A stretch of 64,000 nt of DNA from CAZECE01 sp964510525 (lineage in GTDB: Bacteria > Pseudomonadota > Gammaproteobacteria > Pseudomonadales > JANQJO01), in assembly GCA_964510525.1 (NCBI GenBank), contig CAZECE010000042.1:78100-142099 (forward strand). The letters are read 5' to 3'. Shown here piece by piece: positions 48,718-57,350 of the stretch. Below the pieces are notes generated by a model. It saw only the letters and a program-made list of their open reading frames with translations. It was not told the origin of the DNA and ran no database searches. The position numbers and the translations under genes were made by a program. Each line of letters starts with the position of its first letter. Position 1 is the stretch's first letter.

Positions 48718-50451
48718 ATGACGCGACATTCCCGATCAAAAGTAAGCAGCAAGAAAACGTCTGTAGCCTACCCTTGGCGGTTTAGGGTGTTGTTGCTTGG
48801 GTTTACCTTGTGCTTGGGGGCTATTGGAGGGTATACCTTCCAATTGAATTGGGGACAGGGCGATTTTTTGCGTCAGCAGGGATCCATGAGAGCTACAGGA
48901 GGGTTAACCATTCCGGCTTATCGTGGCACCGTAGTGGATCGTAATGGTGTGCCTTTGGCGGTGAGTACCGAGGTGGTGAGCATTGGTGTTAACCCTCAGG
49001 TGTTAAGTCAGCGTCCTGAGCATTGGCTTACTTTTGCAACGGCTTTTGAGGTTAGCTTGGATGATGTTGCGGATTGGTTGAATAAATATTCGGGGCGCCA
49101 GTTTGTGTATTGGCGTCGTCACCTGGACCCGCAGGTTGCAAACGCTATTTTGGCGCTGAAAATTCCCGGTGTATCAGGAAGAACGGAGTATAAACGCTAT
49201 TACCCCGCCGGTGAGGTGACGTCACATCTGTTAGGGTTTACGAATATTGATGATCAAGGTCAAGAAGGAATAGAGCTTTCCTACAACGCAGTGTTGGCAG
49301 GGGAGCAGGGGCGTGCTTCTTCGTCTCGTGATCGCCGTGGGCGAGTGGTGGATATGTGGGAAGTCGATGAGGCCGCCAAAGAAGGCCAAGATTTGGCCTT
49401 AACCATCGATTTGCGTATGCAATACTTGGCTCATAGAGCATTAGCGAAAGCCGTCGATCAGCATAATGCAAAAGGTGGATCTTTGGTGGCTTTAGATGTC
49501 GCCACTGGTGAGGTGTTAGCCATGACCAACCAGCCCGCGTTCAACCCAAATAACCGAATTGATTTGGATTATGATTCTGTTCGCAATAGAGCGGTGACGG
49601 ATGTTTTTGAACCGGGGTCTACAGTGAAACCTTTTACGGTGGCAGCTGCCCTGACCTCTGGTACTCATGAAGCCTATACGCCGATCCAAACGGCTCCAGG
49701 TACGATGCAAGTGGGTCGTAAAACCATTCGTGATATCAGTAATTATGGCTTGATTGATGTGCAAACGGTGTTGACTAAATCAAGCAATGTGGGGGTTGCG
49801 AAAATCGCGTTATCCATGGCGCCAAATTATCTCACGGGGTTTTATGATCGTTTAGGGTTGGGGCACGCCACTGATTTGTTGTTATCTGGTGAGCGAACCG
49901 GTTATATGCCAATGAAGAATCGCTGGAGTGATTTGGAAGTGGCGACCTTATCATTTGGTTATGGAATGTCGGTGACCGCCTTGCAGTTAGCACAAGCCTA
50001 CTCTGTGGTGGCGGATAATGGTGTTAAGCGTTCTTTATCTGTGGTTTCTCAGACTGGAATTCCTGCTCAACGCCAACAAGTAATGGATCCAGAGGTCGCT
50101 TCCACGGTCAGCGATATATTGGAAACGGTCACGGGTCGAGAAGGGACAGCCAAGCGGGCTCAAGTGCCAGGTTATCGCGTAGCAGGTAAAACTGGCACCG
50201 TACATAAAGTTGTTAAAACGGGTTATGCGGAAGATCAGTATTTATCGCTGTTTGCAGGCTTTGCTCCGGCAACAGATCCTAAAATTGTGATCGTGGTCGT
50301 GGTAGATGAGCCGAATGCGGGTCAACATTATGGGGGGCAGGTGGCGGCTCCTGTTTTTTCCGAAGCCATGGGTGGGATGTTGCGATTAGCGGGCGTTCAA
50401 ATGGATGATATGAGCATAAAAGACCAATACTATGCTCAAGCTAAGTTGTAA
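48718..50451 (+). CDS. ftsI: Peptidoglycan D,D-transpeptidase FtsI (PBP3)
   Basis: 577 residues. One N-terminal helix (about 21-41), a pedestal domain starting AYRGTVVDRNGVPLAVS, then the penicillin-binding domain: STVK (S301, K304), SSN (in TKSSNVGVAK) and KTGT (in RVAGKTGTVHK). It makes septal peptidoglycan cross-links with FtsW. AAAGGA lies about 10 nt before the ATG. Confidence 0.97.
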   Translation: MTRHSRSKVSSKKTSVAYPWRFRVLLLGFTLCLGAIGGYTFQLNWGQGDFLRQQGSMRATGGLTIPAYRGTVVDRNGVPLAVSTEVVSIGVNPQVLSQRPEHWLTFATAFEVSLDDVADWLNKYSGRQFVYWRRHLDPQVANAILALKIPGVSGRTEYKRYYPAGEVTSHLLGFTNIDDQGQEGIELSYNAVLAGEQGRASSSRDRRGRVVDMWEVDEAAKEGQDLALTIDLRMQYLAHRALAKAVDQHNAKGGSLVALDVATGEVLAMTNQPAFNPNNRIDLDYDSVRNRAVTDVFEPGSTVKPFTVAAALTSGTHEAYTPIQTAPGTMQVGRKTIRDISNYGLIDVQTVLTKSSNVGVAKIALSMAPNYLTGFYDRLGLGHATDLLLSGERTGYMPMKNRWSDLEVATLSFGYGMSVTALQLAQAYSVVADNGVKRSLSVVSQTGIPAQRQQVMDPEVASTVSDILETVTGREGTAKRAQVPGYRVAGKTGTVHKVVKTGYAEDQYLSLFAGFAPATDPKIVIVVVVDEPNAGQHYGGQVAAPVFSEAMGGMLRLAGVQMDDMSIKDQYYAQAKL

Positions 50452-50496
50452 CCCAAAGGCAGTGGTTGTTCCGTGTAATGGTTAAGTTGAGTTGTC

Positions 50497-52107
50497 ATGG
50501 CGTCAGGTTTGCCCGTCTGGGAATTACAGGTATTACTTGAACCTTGGTTGGAAATCAGCTCTGAGGCGAACCTTGTCGTTTCGTCGTTGTGTACTGACAG
50601 TCGTATTTGTCAGTCCGGTGCGCTCTTTGTTTGTCTATTTGAATCGATAGATAGTACGGTTGAGTCCTACATTCGGCAGGCCGTCGAGAAAGGCGCGGTG
50701 GCTGTTCTCAGTGTTGTGTCGATTCCGCACAGTGTGCTGAGTGATGATTCTGTTGTGGGTTATGTTTGGTCTGAGCTCAAGGAGCGCTGGCCAGAGTTTG
50801 TAGCGCGTTATTTTGATTACCCGGGAGCCGGCATTCAGTTAGCGGCTTTTACCGGCACTAACGGCAAAACCACCTGTGCTTGGTGGTTGGCGCAGGTAAT
50901 AGAGCATTTAGGGGCTCCATGCGGTGTGCTAGGTACCTTGGGGTCTGGCCGGGTGATGTCTTTGCAGTCTACAGGGTATACGACGCCGGACTTGTTGCAG
51001 TTACAAAGCACTTTGTTTCATTGGCGTGAACAAGGGGTTCGTTTTGGCAGTCTTGAAGCATCGTCTCATGGCATTGATCAGGGGCGTTTGGATGGGGTGC
51101 CATTGGATGTTGCGGTACTGACGAATTTGAGTCGTGATCACCTGGATTATCATGGCAGCATGGAGGTATACGAGTCTGTTAAAGCTCGCTTGTTTGAATG
51201 GCCAGGTTTAAAGCACGCTGTGTTGAATTTGGATGAGCCAATGTCTTTAAGAGTGATAGCGCGTTTGCAAGCTCAACAACAACCGTTTTCTACCTATCGT
51301 TTAGATCATGGCGGTGTTGAGAGTGATGGTGTTGAGAGTGATGGTGTGGAAAGTGACGATGTTGAAAGAGTGGTGGATATAGCATCACAAGCACATCAAG
51401 CTGTTGTTGTGAGAGTGCAAGATCAGCAGACTGAAGGTTCTTCCGTTGTGGTTAAGTTATCCCAGGGAGATCATACCGAAACGGTTATGGCTCAATGGCC
51501 TTTTTTTGGCGCTTACAATATTCAAAATGCATCTGCTGTGCTGGTTGCTGCAATGACGCTAGGATTTTCGTTTCAGAAGGTGGTGGCGGCTTTAACTCAC
51601 GTGGCTTTACCACCAGGTAGAATGCAGAGTATTTCTAATCCGCTTAATGCGAAAATCTTAGTCGATTACGCGCACACACCTGATGCGTTACAAAAAGCGT
51701 TGATGGCTTGCCGAGAAGTGTGTTCTAAACGGTTGGTGGTTTTGTTTGGGTGTGGTGGGGATCGAGATAAAGGTAAGCGGCAGGCGATGGGCGCTGTTGC
51801 TGGAGAACTCGCGGATCATATTATTTTAACCAACGACAATCCTCGGTCTGAATCTCCGCAACAGATTATAGAGCAGATCTTAATGGGTGTGCCTGGTGCT
51901 GAAGGTCGGGTTGAGAGTATTTCGGATCGTCGGGAAGCTATTGCTGTTGGGGTTAAGCAATTGCAATCCGGTGATGTGTTGTTAGTGGCCGGTAAAGGCC
52001 ATGAATCTTACCAATTAGTTGGAACAGAACGTATTGAATTTGATGATGTGAAAGAAATAACAGCCGTGGTTGCATCATTAGGTCAAAATGAAAAGCAGAT
52101 TAATTAG
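50497..52107 (+). CDS. murE: UDP-MurNAc-L-Ala-D-Glu:meso-diaminopimelate ligase
   Basis: 536 residues. ATP loop FTGTNGKTT (118-126), carbamylated Lys229 in YESVKARLFEW, and the DAP-specific DNPR (447-450). It adds meso-DAP to the stem peptide, as expected for a Gram-negative. Unusual: an acidic tract VESDGVESDGVESDDVE (274-290) encoded by a 15-bp tandem repeat (51313-51372) inserted in the central domain. Family members of ~490-500 residues lack this. It probably forms a surface loop. Confidence 0.96.
   Translation: MASGLPVWELQVLLEPWLEISSEANLVVSSLCTDSRICQSGALFVCLFESIDSTVESYIRQAVEKGAVAVLSVVSIPHSVLSDDSVVGYVWSELKERWPEFVARYFDYPGAGIQLAAFTGTNGKTTCAWWLAQVIEHLGAPCGVLGTLGSGRVMSLQSTGYTTPDLLQLQSTLFHWREQGVRFGSLEASSHGIDQGRLDGVPLDVAVLTNLSRDHLDYHGSMEVYESVKARLFEWPGLKHAVLNLDEPMSLRVIARLQAQQQPFSTYRLDHGGVESDGVESDGVESDDVERVVDIASQAHQAVVVRVQDQQTEGSSVVVKLSQGDHTETVMAQWPFFGAYNIQNASAVLVAAMTLGFSFQKVVAALTHVALPPGRMQSISNPLNAKILVDYAHTPDALQKALMACREVCSKRLVVLFGCGGDRDKGKRQAMGAVAGELADHIILTNDNPRSESPQQIIEQILMGVPGAEGRVESISDRREAIAVGVKQLQSGDVLLVAGKGHESYQLVGTERIEFDDVKEITAVVASLGQNEKQIN
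51313..51372 (+). repeat. 15-bp tandem repeat inside murE
   Basis: Three copies of ggtgttgagagtgat (last one ggtgtggaaagtgac) at 51313-51357 and a degenerate fourth, in frame and encoding Gly-Val-Glu-Ser-Asp. The 15-bp unit preserves the frame, so copy number could vary without breaking murE. Confidence 0.88.
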
Positions 52108-52121
52108 GAGTCTTGATCTTA

Positions 52122-53627
52122 ATGTCAGTGATAACATTGAAATGTTCAGAAGTCATTCAAGCGTTAGATGCACAGGTTTTGTCGGCTGGAGAAAGCTCAA
52201 GCCTTGTGTTTAAGTCCGTGAGTACTGACACACGTCATATTGATCGCGATGCATTATTTGTCGCATTACAGGGCCCTAATTTTAATGGTGAGGACTTCGT
52301 TGCGGCAGCACTGAATGCTGGAGCTGTGGGAGTGGTTGTTTCGCCACGCTTTGATCTGGCCAGTTTGGATAAAGTTGCAGGGTTCGATAAAACCTGGCTG
52401 AATTCTGCCATCATATTGGCGGTACCTGATACCTTGGTGGCTTTGGGGCAATTGGGGCGTTTGTGGCAACAACAGCTTTCTTTAAACCATGCTTTGAAAA
52501 AAGTAGCGATCACAGGCAGTTGTGGCAAAACGACAGTAAAGGAATTGATCTCTCAGGTTTTGCAAGCAGAATTTGAAACACTCTCGACAGAAAAAAATTA
52601 TAATAATGAAGTGGGTGTGCCATTAACCTTGTTGCGATGTCAGCCGCATCACCAACGTGCGGTATTGGAGTTGGGAGCTGGTAAACCTGGAGACATCGCG
52701 TATTCAGGGCAGTGGGTGCAGCCGGATGTTGTGGTGATTACTAATGCGGGGGCTGCGCACTTAGAGGGTATGGGGTCTTTGGCCGGCGTTGCAAAAACTA
52801 AGGGAGAGTTACTGGATGTGGTGTCTGATCAAGGTGTCGCTGTTCTTAATGCCGATGACGACTTCTATACTGAGTGGCGGGAGCGTGCCAAGCGGGTAAC
52901 CATTTTAAGTTGCTCTTTGCATGAGGAAAGCAAAGCCGATCTCATCGCGACCGATATTAAGCAGACCGAAGATCTGCAAACTTTAATACGCGTTTCTTTG
53001 ACGGGTACTGCGGCAGCCTACCTTAAAGATAAAGGAGGCGATGCTGATACTTTAGAGTTGCTGACTTCTTTGCAAGGTGGGCATAATGTTTTAAATATAT
53101 TGCAGACAGTGGCTGCAAGTATGGTGTTAGGTGCCTCTGTTGAGGCTATAAAAAAAGGGGTAAAAGGAATGACGGCAGTGGCAGGACGCTTAAAATCAAA
53201 AGAAGGGTGGCAGTCAAATATTACACTGTTGGATGATACTTATAATGCCAATCCAAATTCAGTAAAAGCCGCTATTGATGTGTTAGCTGAATTACCAGGG
53301 CAGCGTTTTCTCGTCATGGGGGATATGGCAGAGCTCGGTGATTACAGCTTGGAAGCGCACCAAGAAGTGGGGGCTTTTGCGCGACAGCAAGGCATTGATC
53401 AGCTGATCGCTATTGGTCGGTATGCGTCTGCCACATTAGCTGGCTTTGGTGCCGGAGGGATTGAAGTGTCTGATTTTGATCAGGCCGCTGACCGCTTGAA
53501 GGGTTTAACAGAAGACGAAGATGTGCCACAAACCATTTTGTTTAAAGGTTCGCGCAGTGCTGGGGTTGATCAACTGGTGGGGCGGCTAACAAACGAGTTA
53601 GCGGCTGCAGACCCGGGTCAACACTGA
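52122..53627 (+). CDS. murF: UDP-MurNAc-tripeptide D-alanyl-D-alanine ligase
   Basis: About 501 residues from the ATG at 52122; AGGAG at 52106-52110 is 11 nt away, whereas the in-frame TTG at 52113 is too close to it. ITGSCGKTTVKE is the ATP loop; EKNYNNEVGVPLTLL and LDDTYNANPNSVKAAI are family signatures. It completes the UDP-MurNAc-pentapeptide. The stop overlaps mraY by one base (TGATG). Confidence 0.96.
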   Translation: MSVITLKCSEVIQALDAQVLSAGESSSLVFKSVSTDTRHIDRDALFVALQGPNFNGEDFVAAALNAGAVGVVVSPRFDLASLDKVAGFDKTWLNSAIILAVPDTLVALGQLGRLWQQQLSLNHALKKVAITGSCGKTTVKELISQVLQAEFETLSTEKNYNNEVGVPLTLLRCQPHHQRAVLELGAGKPGDIAYSGQWVQPDVVVITNAGAAHLEGMGSLAGVAKTKGELLDVVSDQGVAVLNADDDFYTEWRERAKRVTILSCSLHEESKADLIATDIKQTEDLQTLIRVSLTGTAAAYLKDKGGDADTLELLTSLQGGHNVLNILQTVAASMVLGASVEAIKKGVKGMTAVAGRLKSKEGWQSNITLLDDTYNANPNSVKAAIDVLAELPGQRFLVMGDMAELGDYSLEAHQEVGAFARQQGIDQLIAIGRYASATLAGFGAGGIEVSDFDQAADRLKGLTEDEDVPQTILFKGSRSAGVDQLVGRLTNELAAADPGQH

Positions 53628-54709
53628 TGCTGTATTGGCTGGCTGAATACCTAGCGCAATTTTCTTCGTTTTTTAATGTATTTCATTATTTAACATTCCG
53701 AGGCATTTTGGGTGCGTTGACGGCCCTAGTGATTTCATTGCTGTTAGGGCCAAGGTATATCCGTTATATGGTCTCAAAGCAGATTGGTCAGTCAGTTCGT
53801 CAGGATGGGCCACAGACGCACTTATCCAAAGCGGGTACCCCCACCATGGGGGGCGGTCTGATTTTGCTAGCCGTTTCGATCAGTATTTTGTTGTGGGCTA
53901 ATTTAAGCAATCATTACATTTGGACGACGTTTTTTGTATTGATTGGCTTTGGTGCCATTGGCTGGGTGGATGATTACCGTAAGGTGATTCAAAAAAACAG
54001 TCGTGGTCTGCCTGGCCGATGGAAGTACTTTTGGCAATCGGTGATCGGTATTTTAGTCGCTGTGTTTCTGTACCAGAAGGCAGTAGATCCCAGTATGCTC
54101 TCTTTAATCGTACCGTTCTTTAAAGAGGTGTTTATACCGTTGGGTATCTTTTTTATTCCACTCACTTACTTTGTGATTGTTGGTTCCAGTAATGCGGTCA
54201 ATCTGACGGATGGTTTGGATGGTTTGGCCATTATGCCCGTGGTGTTGATTGCGGGTGGCTTAGGGGTGTTTGCTTATTTGTCTGGGCATGTTGGGTTTGC
54301 CGAGTATTTGCACATTCCTTATATTGCGGGCAGTGGTGAGCTGATCGTTATTTGCAGTGCGCTTATTGGCGCGGGGTTGGGGTTCTTGTGGTTTAATACC
54401 TATCCGGCTCAAGTGTTTATGGGTGATATTGGGTCTTTGTCTTTAGGCGCCTGTTTAGGGGTTATGGCGGTTATTGTTCGCCAAGAACTGGCTTTTTTTG
54501 TGATGAGTGGTGTTTTTGTGATGGAAACCCTCTCGGTTATTTTGCAAGTGGCTTCGTTTAAGTTAACCGGAAAACGTATTTTTAAGATGGCTCCTATTCA
54601 TCACCATTTTGAGTTAAAAGGTTGGCCTGAGCCTAAGGTGATCGTTCGGTTTTGGATTATAACGGTTATTTTGGTGTTGTTAGGTTTGGCTACTTTAAAA
54701 CTTAGGTAA
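53627..54709 (+). CDS. mraY: Phospho-MurNAc-pentapeptide transferase
   Basis: 360 residues, ten membrane helices. Asp-rich motifs GWVDDYRKV and NLTDGLDGLAIMP, and the C-terminal MAPIHHHFELKGWPEPKV are invariant features. It makes lipid I from UDP-MurNAc-pentapeptide and undecaprenyl phosphate in the inner membrane. Translationally coupled to murF. Confidence 0.97.
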   Translation: MLYWLAEYLAQFSSFFNVFHYLTFRGILGALTALVISLLLGPRYIRYMVSKQIGQSVRQDGPQTHLSKAGTPTMGGGLILLAVSISILLWANLSNHYIWTTFFVLIGFGAIGWVDDYRKVIQKNSRGLPGRWKYFWQSVIGILVAVFLYQKAVDPSMLSLIVPFFKEVFIPLGIFFIPLTYFVIVGSSNAVNLTDGLDGLAIMPVVLIAGGLGVFAYLSGHVGFAEYLHIPYIAGSGELIVICSALIGAGLGFLWFNTYPAQVFMGDIGSLSLGACLGVMAVIVRQELAFFVMSGVFVMETLSVILQVASFKLTGKRIFKMAPIHHHFELKGWPEPKVIVRFWIITVILVLLGLATLKLR

Positions 54710-54752
54710 AATCTAGAAATTTTAGGCTTAACTGTTTTCAAGGTTTAATTAG

Positions 54753-56165
54753 ATGATAGAGCTGCCCCTCCCATATCAGCATGTGTTGGTTGTTGGGCTG
54801 GGTGAAACCGGTTGGTCCGCCGTCAAATTTTTAATCTCTCATCAAGCTCGGGTTACCGTACTAGACACTCGCCAATCGCCTCCTTTTTTAGAATCGGCTC
54901 GAGCATTAGCTGAATCATCCGATGTGACGATCGTGTTAGAAGCATTATCGGATACTTGGGAAACCGAGCGCTGGACGTCGATTGATGCCATCGTGTTAAG
55001 CCCCGGCATTGATCCTCGACAGCCTTTTTTTGTTGCGGCTGCTGCTCAAGGGGTTCCTATTATTGGTGATGTTGAGTTGGCGCTGCAATTGGTGCAACCC
55101 AAAGTGATTGCGATTACGGGCAGTAATGGGAAAAGTACCGTGACTGATTGGGTTGCTTATGTACTTGATCAAATAGGGTATCCAGTTGTTGCGTGCGGTA
55201 ACTTAGGGGTGCCACTGTTGAGTTTGATCGTGCGAGATTGCGACCCTAAGATTTTAGAGAAAGTCTGGGTGATTGAGTTATCGAGTTTTCAGCTTGAAAG
55301 CTTAAAATCTCTGCAAGCGGAAGTCGCGGTCTGTTTAAACGTTGAAGCCGATCACTTGGATCGATATCGAGATATTGATGAATACGCTCGTGTTAAGCAT
55401 CGTATTTATGACGGCGCTCATCAGGCGGTGATCAATCGAGATTTGCCCAAAAACTTGCGAACGGACATCTCTCAGCCTGAGCAGAATACGTGGTCTTTCG
55501 GTGAAAAGAGCGATAGTGAAGGCATTCATGATTTTTATTTGGCAGAACAAGAGGGGCATGTTTGTCTGATGTTATCAGGAAAACCTCTTCTTGCGGTTTC
55601 AGAGCTGGGTATTTACGGTCGACACAATCAGTTAAATGCATTAGCTGTTCTGGCCATATTGGATGCCTACGGGGTTGATTTAACGGCTGCAATAGCACCA
55701 TTAAAAAACTATCGTGGTTTACAGCACCGCTGTCAGTGGGTCGGGTGTTATGATGGCGTGCATTGGTTTAATGATTCTAAAGCGACTAATGTGGGCGCAG
55801 TCATTGCTGCGATAGAAGGGCTTTGTGATGCGAGCACCGGTCAGCTGATCTTGTTATTGGGTGGCGTCGCTAAAGAAAACGGTGGGTATGAGGCCTTGGT
55901 TGATCCCATCTTAAACTATGTGAGTACAGTGGTGTTGTTTGGCCAAGATAAAGCTTTTTTAAATCAACTCTTTCAGCCGGTAGCTGATGACCGTTTAGCA
56001 ATAGTTGAGGCCGATGGGTTGCTGGATGCGGTGCAACAGGCTCGTGAATTAGCAAAGCCTGAAGATGCTGTAGTGTTATCGCCGGCCTGTGCCAGTTTTG
56101 ATGAATTTAAAAACTACCAAGAACGTGGTGATCAGTTCATGCAGTGGGTGAAAGAGGGGATTTGA
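54753..56165 (+). CDS. murD: UDP-MurNAc-L-alanine:D-glutamate ligase
   Basis: 470 residues, slightly over the usual ~440. VVGLGETGWSAVKFL is the N-terminal UDP-binding fold, ITGSNGKSTVTDWV the ATP loop, GNLGVPLL and ELSSFQLES follow, and WFNDSKATNVGAVIAAI is the Mur ligase C-terminal signature. It adds D-Glu in the cytoplasm. ftsW follows after 2 bp. Confidence 0.97.
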   Translation: MIELPLPYQHVLVVGLGETGWSAVKFLISHQARVTVLDTRQSPPFLESARALAESSDVTIVLEALSDTWETERWTSIDAIVLSPGIDPRQPFFVAAAAQGVPIIGDVELALQLVQPKVIAITGSNGKSTVTDWVAYVLDQIGYPVVACGNLGVPLLSLIVRDCDPKILEKVWVIELSSFQLESLKSLQAEVAVCLNVEADHLDRYRDIDEYARVKHRIYDGAHQAVINRDLPKNLRTDISQPEQNTWSFGEKSDSEGIHDFYLAEQEGHVCLMLSGKPLLAVSELGIYGRHNQLNALAVLAILDAYGVDLTAAIAPLKNYRGLQHRCQWVGCYDGVHWFNDSKATNVGAVIAAIEGLCDASTGQLILLLGGVAKENGGYEALVDPILNYVSTVVLFGQDKAFLNQLFQPVADDRLAIVEADGLLDAVQQARELAKPEDAVVLSPACASFDEFKNYQERGDQFMQWVKEGI

Positions 56166-56167
56166 TC

Positions 56168-57334
56168 ATGAGTATGCCATCGTTAAATCTCTGGCCTCAA
56201 ATGAGAAGCCTGTATTGCGAGCAAATTTTGCTGTTTCTAATCGTATCTTTGTTGCTATTTGGTTGGGTTGCTGTGACGTCGGCCTCGATGGAAGTGGCGT
56301 TGAATTACAATTTTGAAGCCTTGCATTATTTCAAGCGCCATTTAGCTTTTATGGTGGTAGGGGTGTTGGGTGCCTTGTTGATGTTGCGTATTCCTCTTGC
56401 TTTTTGGGAGTTGAGAGGCTGGATTTTGTTGCCTGTGACCTTGTTTTTACTGCTGCTGGTGTTGATTCCAGGTGTTGGCTATGAGGTGAATGGTGCCCAG
56501 CGTTGGATTCGATTAGGTCCTGTTAATTTTCAAATCAGTGAGTTGGCAAAGATAACCTACTTAATCTACTTGGCGGGGTATTTGGTGCGACACCAAGCCT
56601 CGGTTCAGCAGTCATGGTCGGGTTTTATGAAACCCTTGATTTTGTTGTTTGGTATTGTGGTGTTGATTTTGGCGCAACCCGACTTTGGGGGTGTGTTGGT
56701 GTTGGTGGCCGCCACGATGGGGGTGATTTTTTTATCCGGTGTTCGGCTAAGCCAATTGATTTTGGTGGGCGCCGTGGTGTTGTTTTTGGGTAGTTTATTG
56801 ATAGTGTTTGAGCCCTATCGATGGCAGCGTATTTTGGCGTTTCGGGATCCCTGGGCGGATCCTTACAATGGCAGTTACCAGCTAACCCAAAGTTTGATTG
56901 CGCTTGGGCGAGGGGATTGGTTTGGTATTGGGTTGGGGGGCAGTTTGCAAAAATTGTTGTATTTGCCGGAAGCTCATACGGATTTTATTTTTGCCGTTAT
57001 TTGTGAAGAGCTGGGGGTCATTGGGGGTATTTTCTTAGGGTGTGTATTTGCGACCTTGGTGGCAATGTTATTTCGAGTGGGGCGGACTGCAGAAACTCTG
57101 GGTAAGTTTTTCGGGGCTTACTTGAGCTATGGCGTGGGTATGCTGATTGGCATGCAGTTTTTAATTAATATTGGTGTTAACACCGGACTGCTGCCCACCA
57201 AAGGGCTGACGTTACCGCTGATCAGCTACGGTGGGTCGAGTTTGGTATTTACGATGATCGCCTTAGGGTTAGTGTACCGTGTGCAGATCGAAAACCGCCA
57301 GACCCTGGGCTGGCCAAAGAAAAAAGGTTTTTGA
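56168..57334 (+). CDS. ftsW: Lipid II polymerase / division protein FtsW
   Basis: About 388 residues from the ATG at 56168, which has GAGGGG 7-8 nt upstream; the GTG at 56144 would overlap murD. SEDS family with about ten membrane helices: GAQRWIRLGPVNFQISELAKI, PDFGGVLVL, GSYQLTQSLIALGRGDWFGIGLGGSLQKL and LPLISYGGSS are hallmarks. It polymerises septal peptidoglycan with FtsI. It converges on the dehydrogenase gene that interrupts the cluster. Confidence 0.97.
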   Translation: MSMPSLNLWPQMRSLYCEQILLFLIVSLLLFGWVAVTSASMEVALNYNFEALHYFKRHLAFMVVGVLGALLMLRIPLAFWELRGWILLPVTLFLLLLVLIPGVGYEVNGAQRWIRLGPVNFQISELAKITYLIYLAGYLVRHQASVQQSWSGFMKPLILLFGIVVLILAQPDFGGVLVLVAATMGVIFLSGVRLSQLILVGAVVLFLGSLLIVFEPYRWQRILAFRDPWADPYNGSYQLTQSLIALGRGDWFGIGLGGSLQKLLYLPEAHTDFIFAVICEELGVIGGIFLGCVFATLVAMLFRVGRTAETLGKFFGAYLSYGVGMLIGMQFLINIGVNTGLLPTKGLTLPLISYGGSSLVFTMIALGLVYRVQIENRQTLGWPKKKGF

Positions 57335-57350
57335 TCGAGCTTATTTTCTT

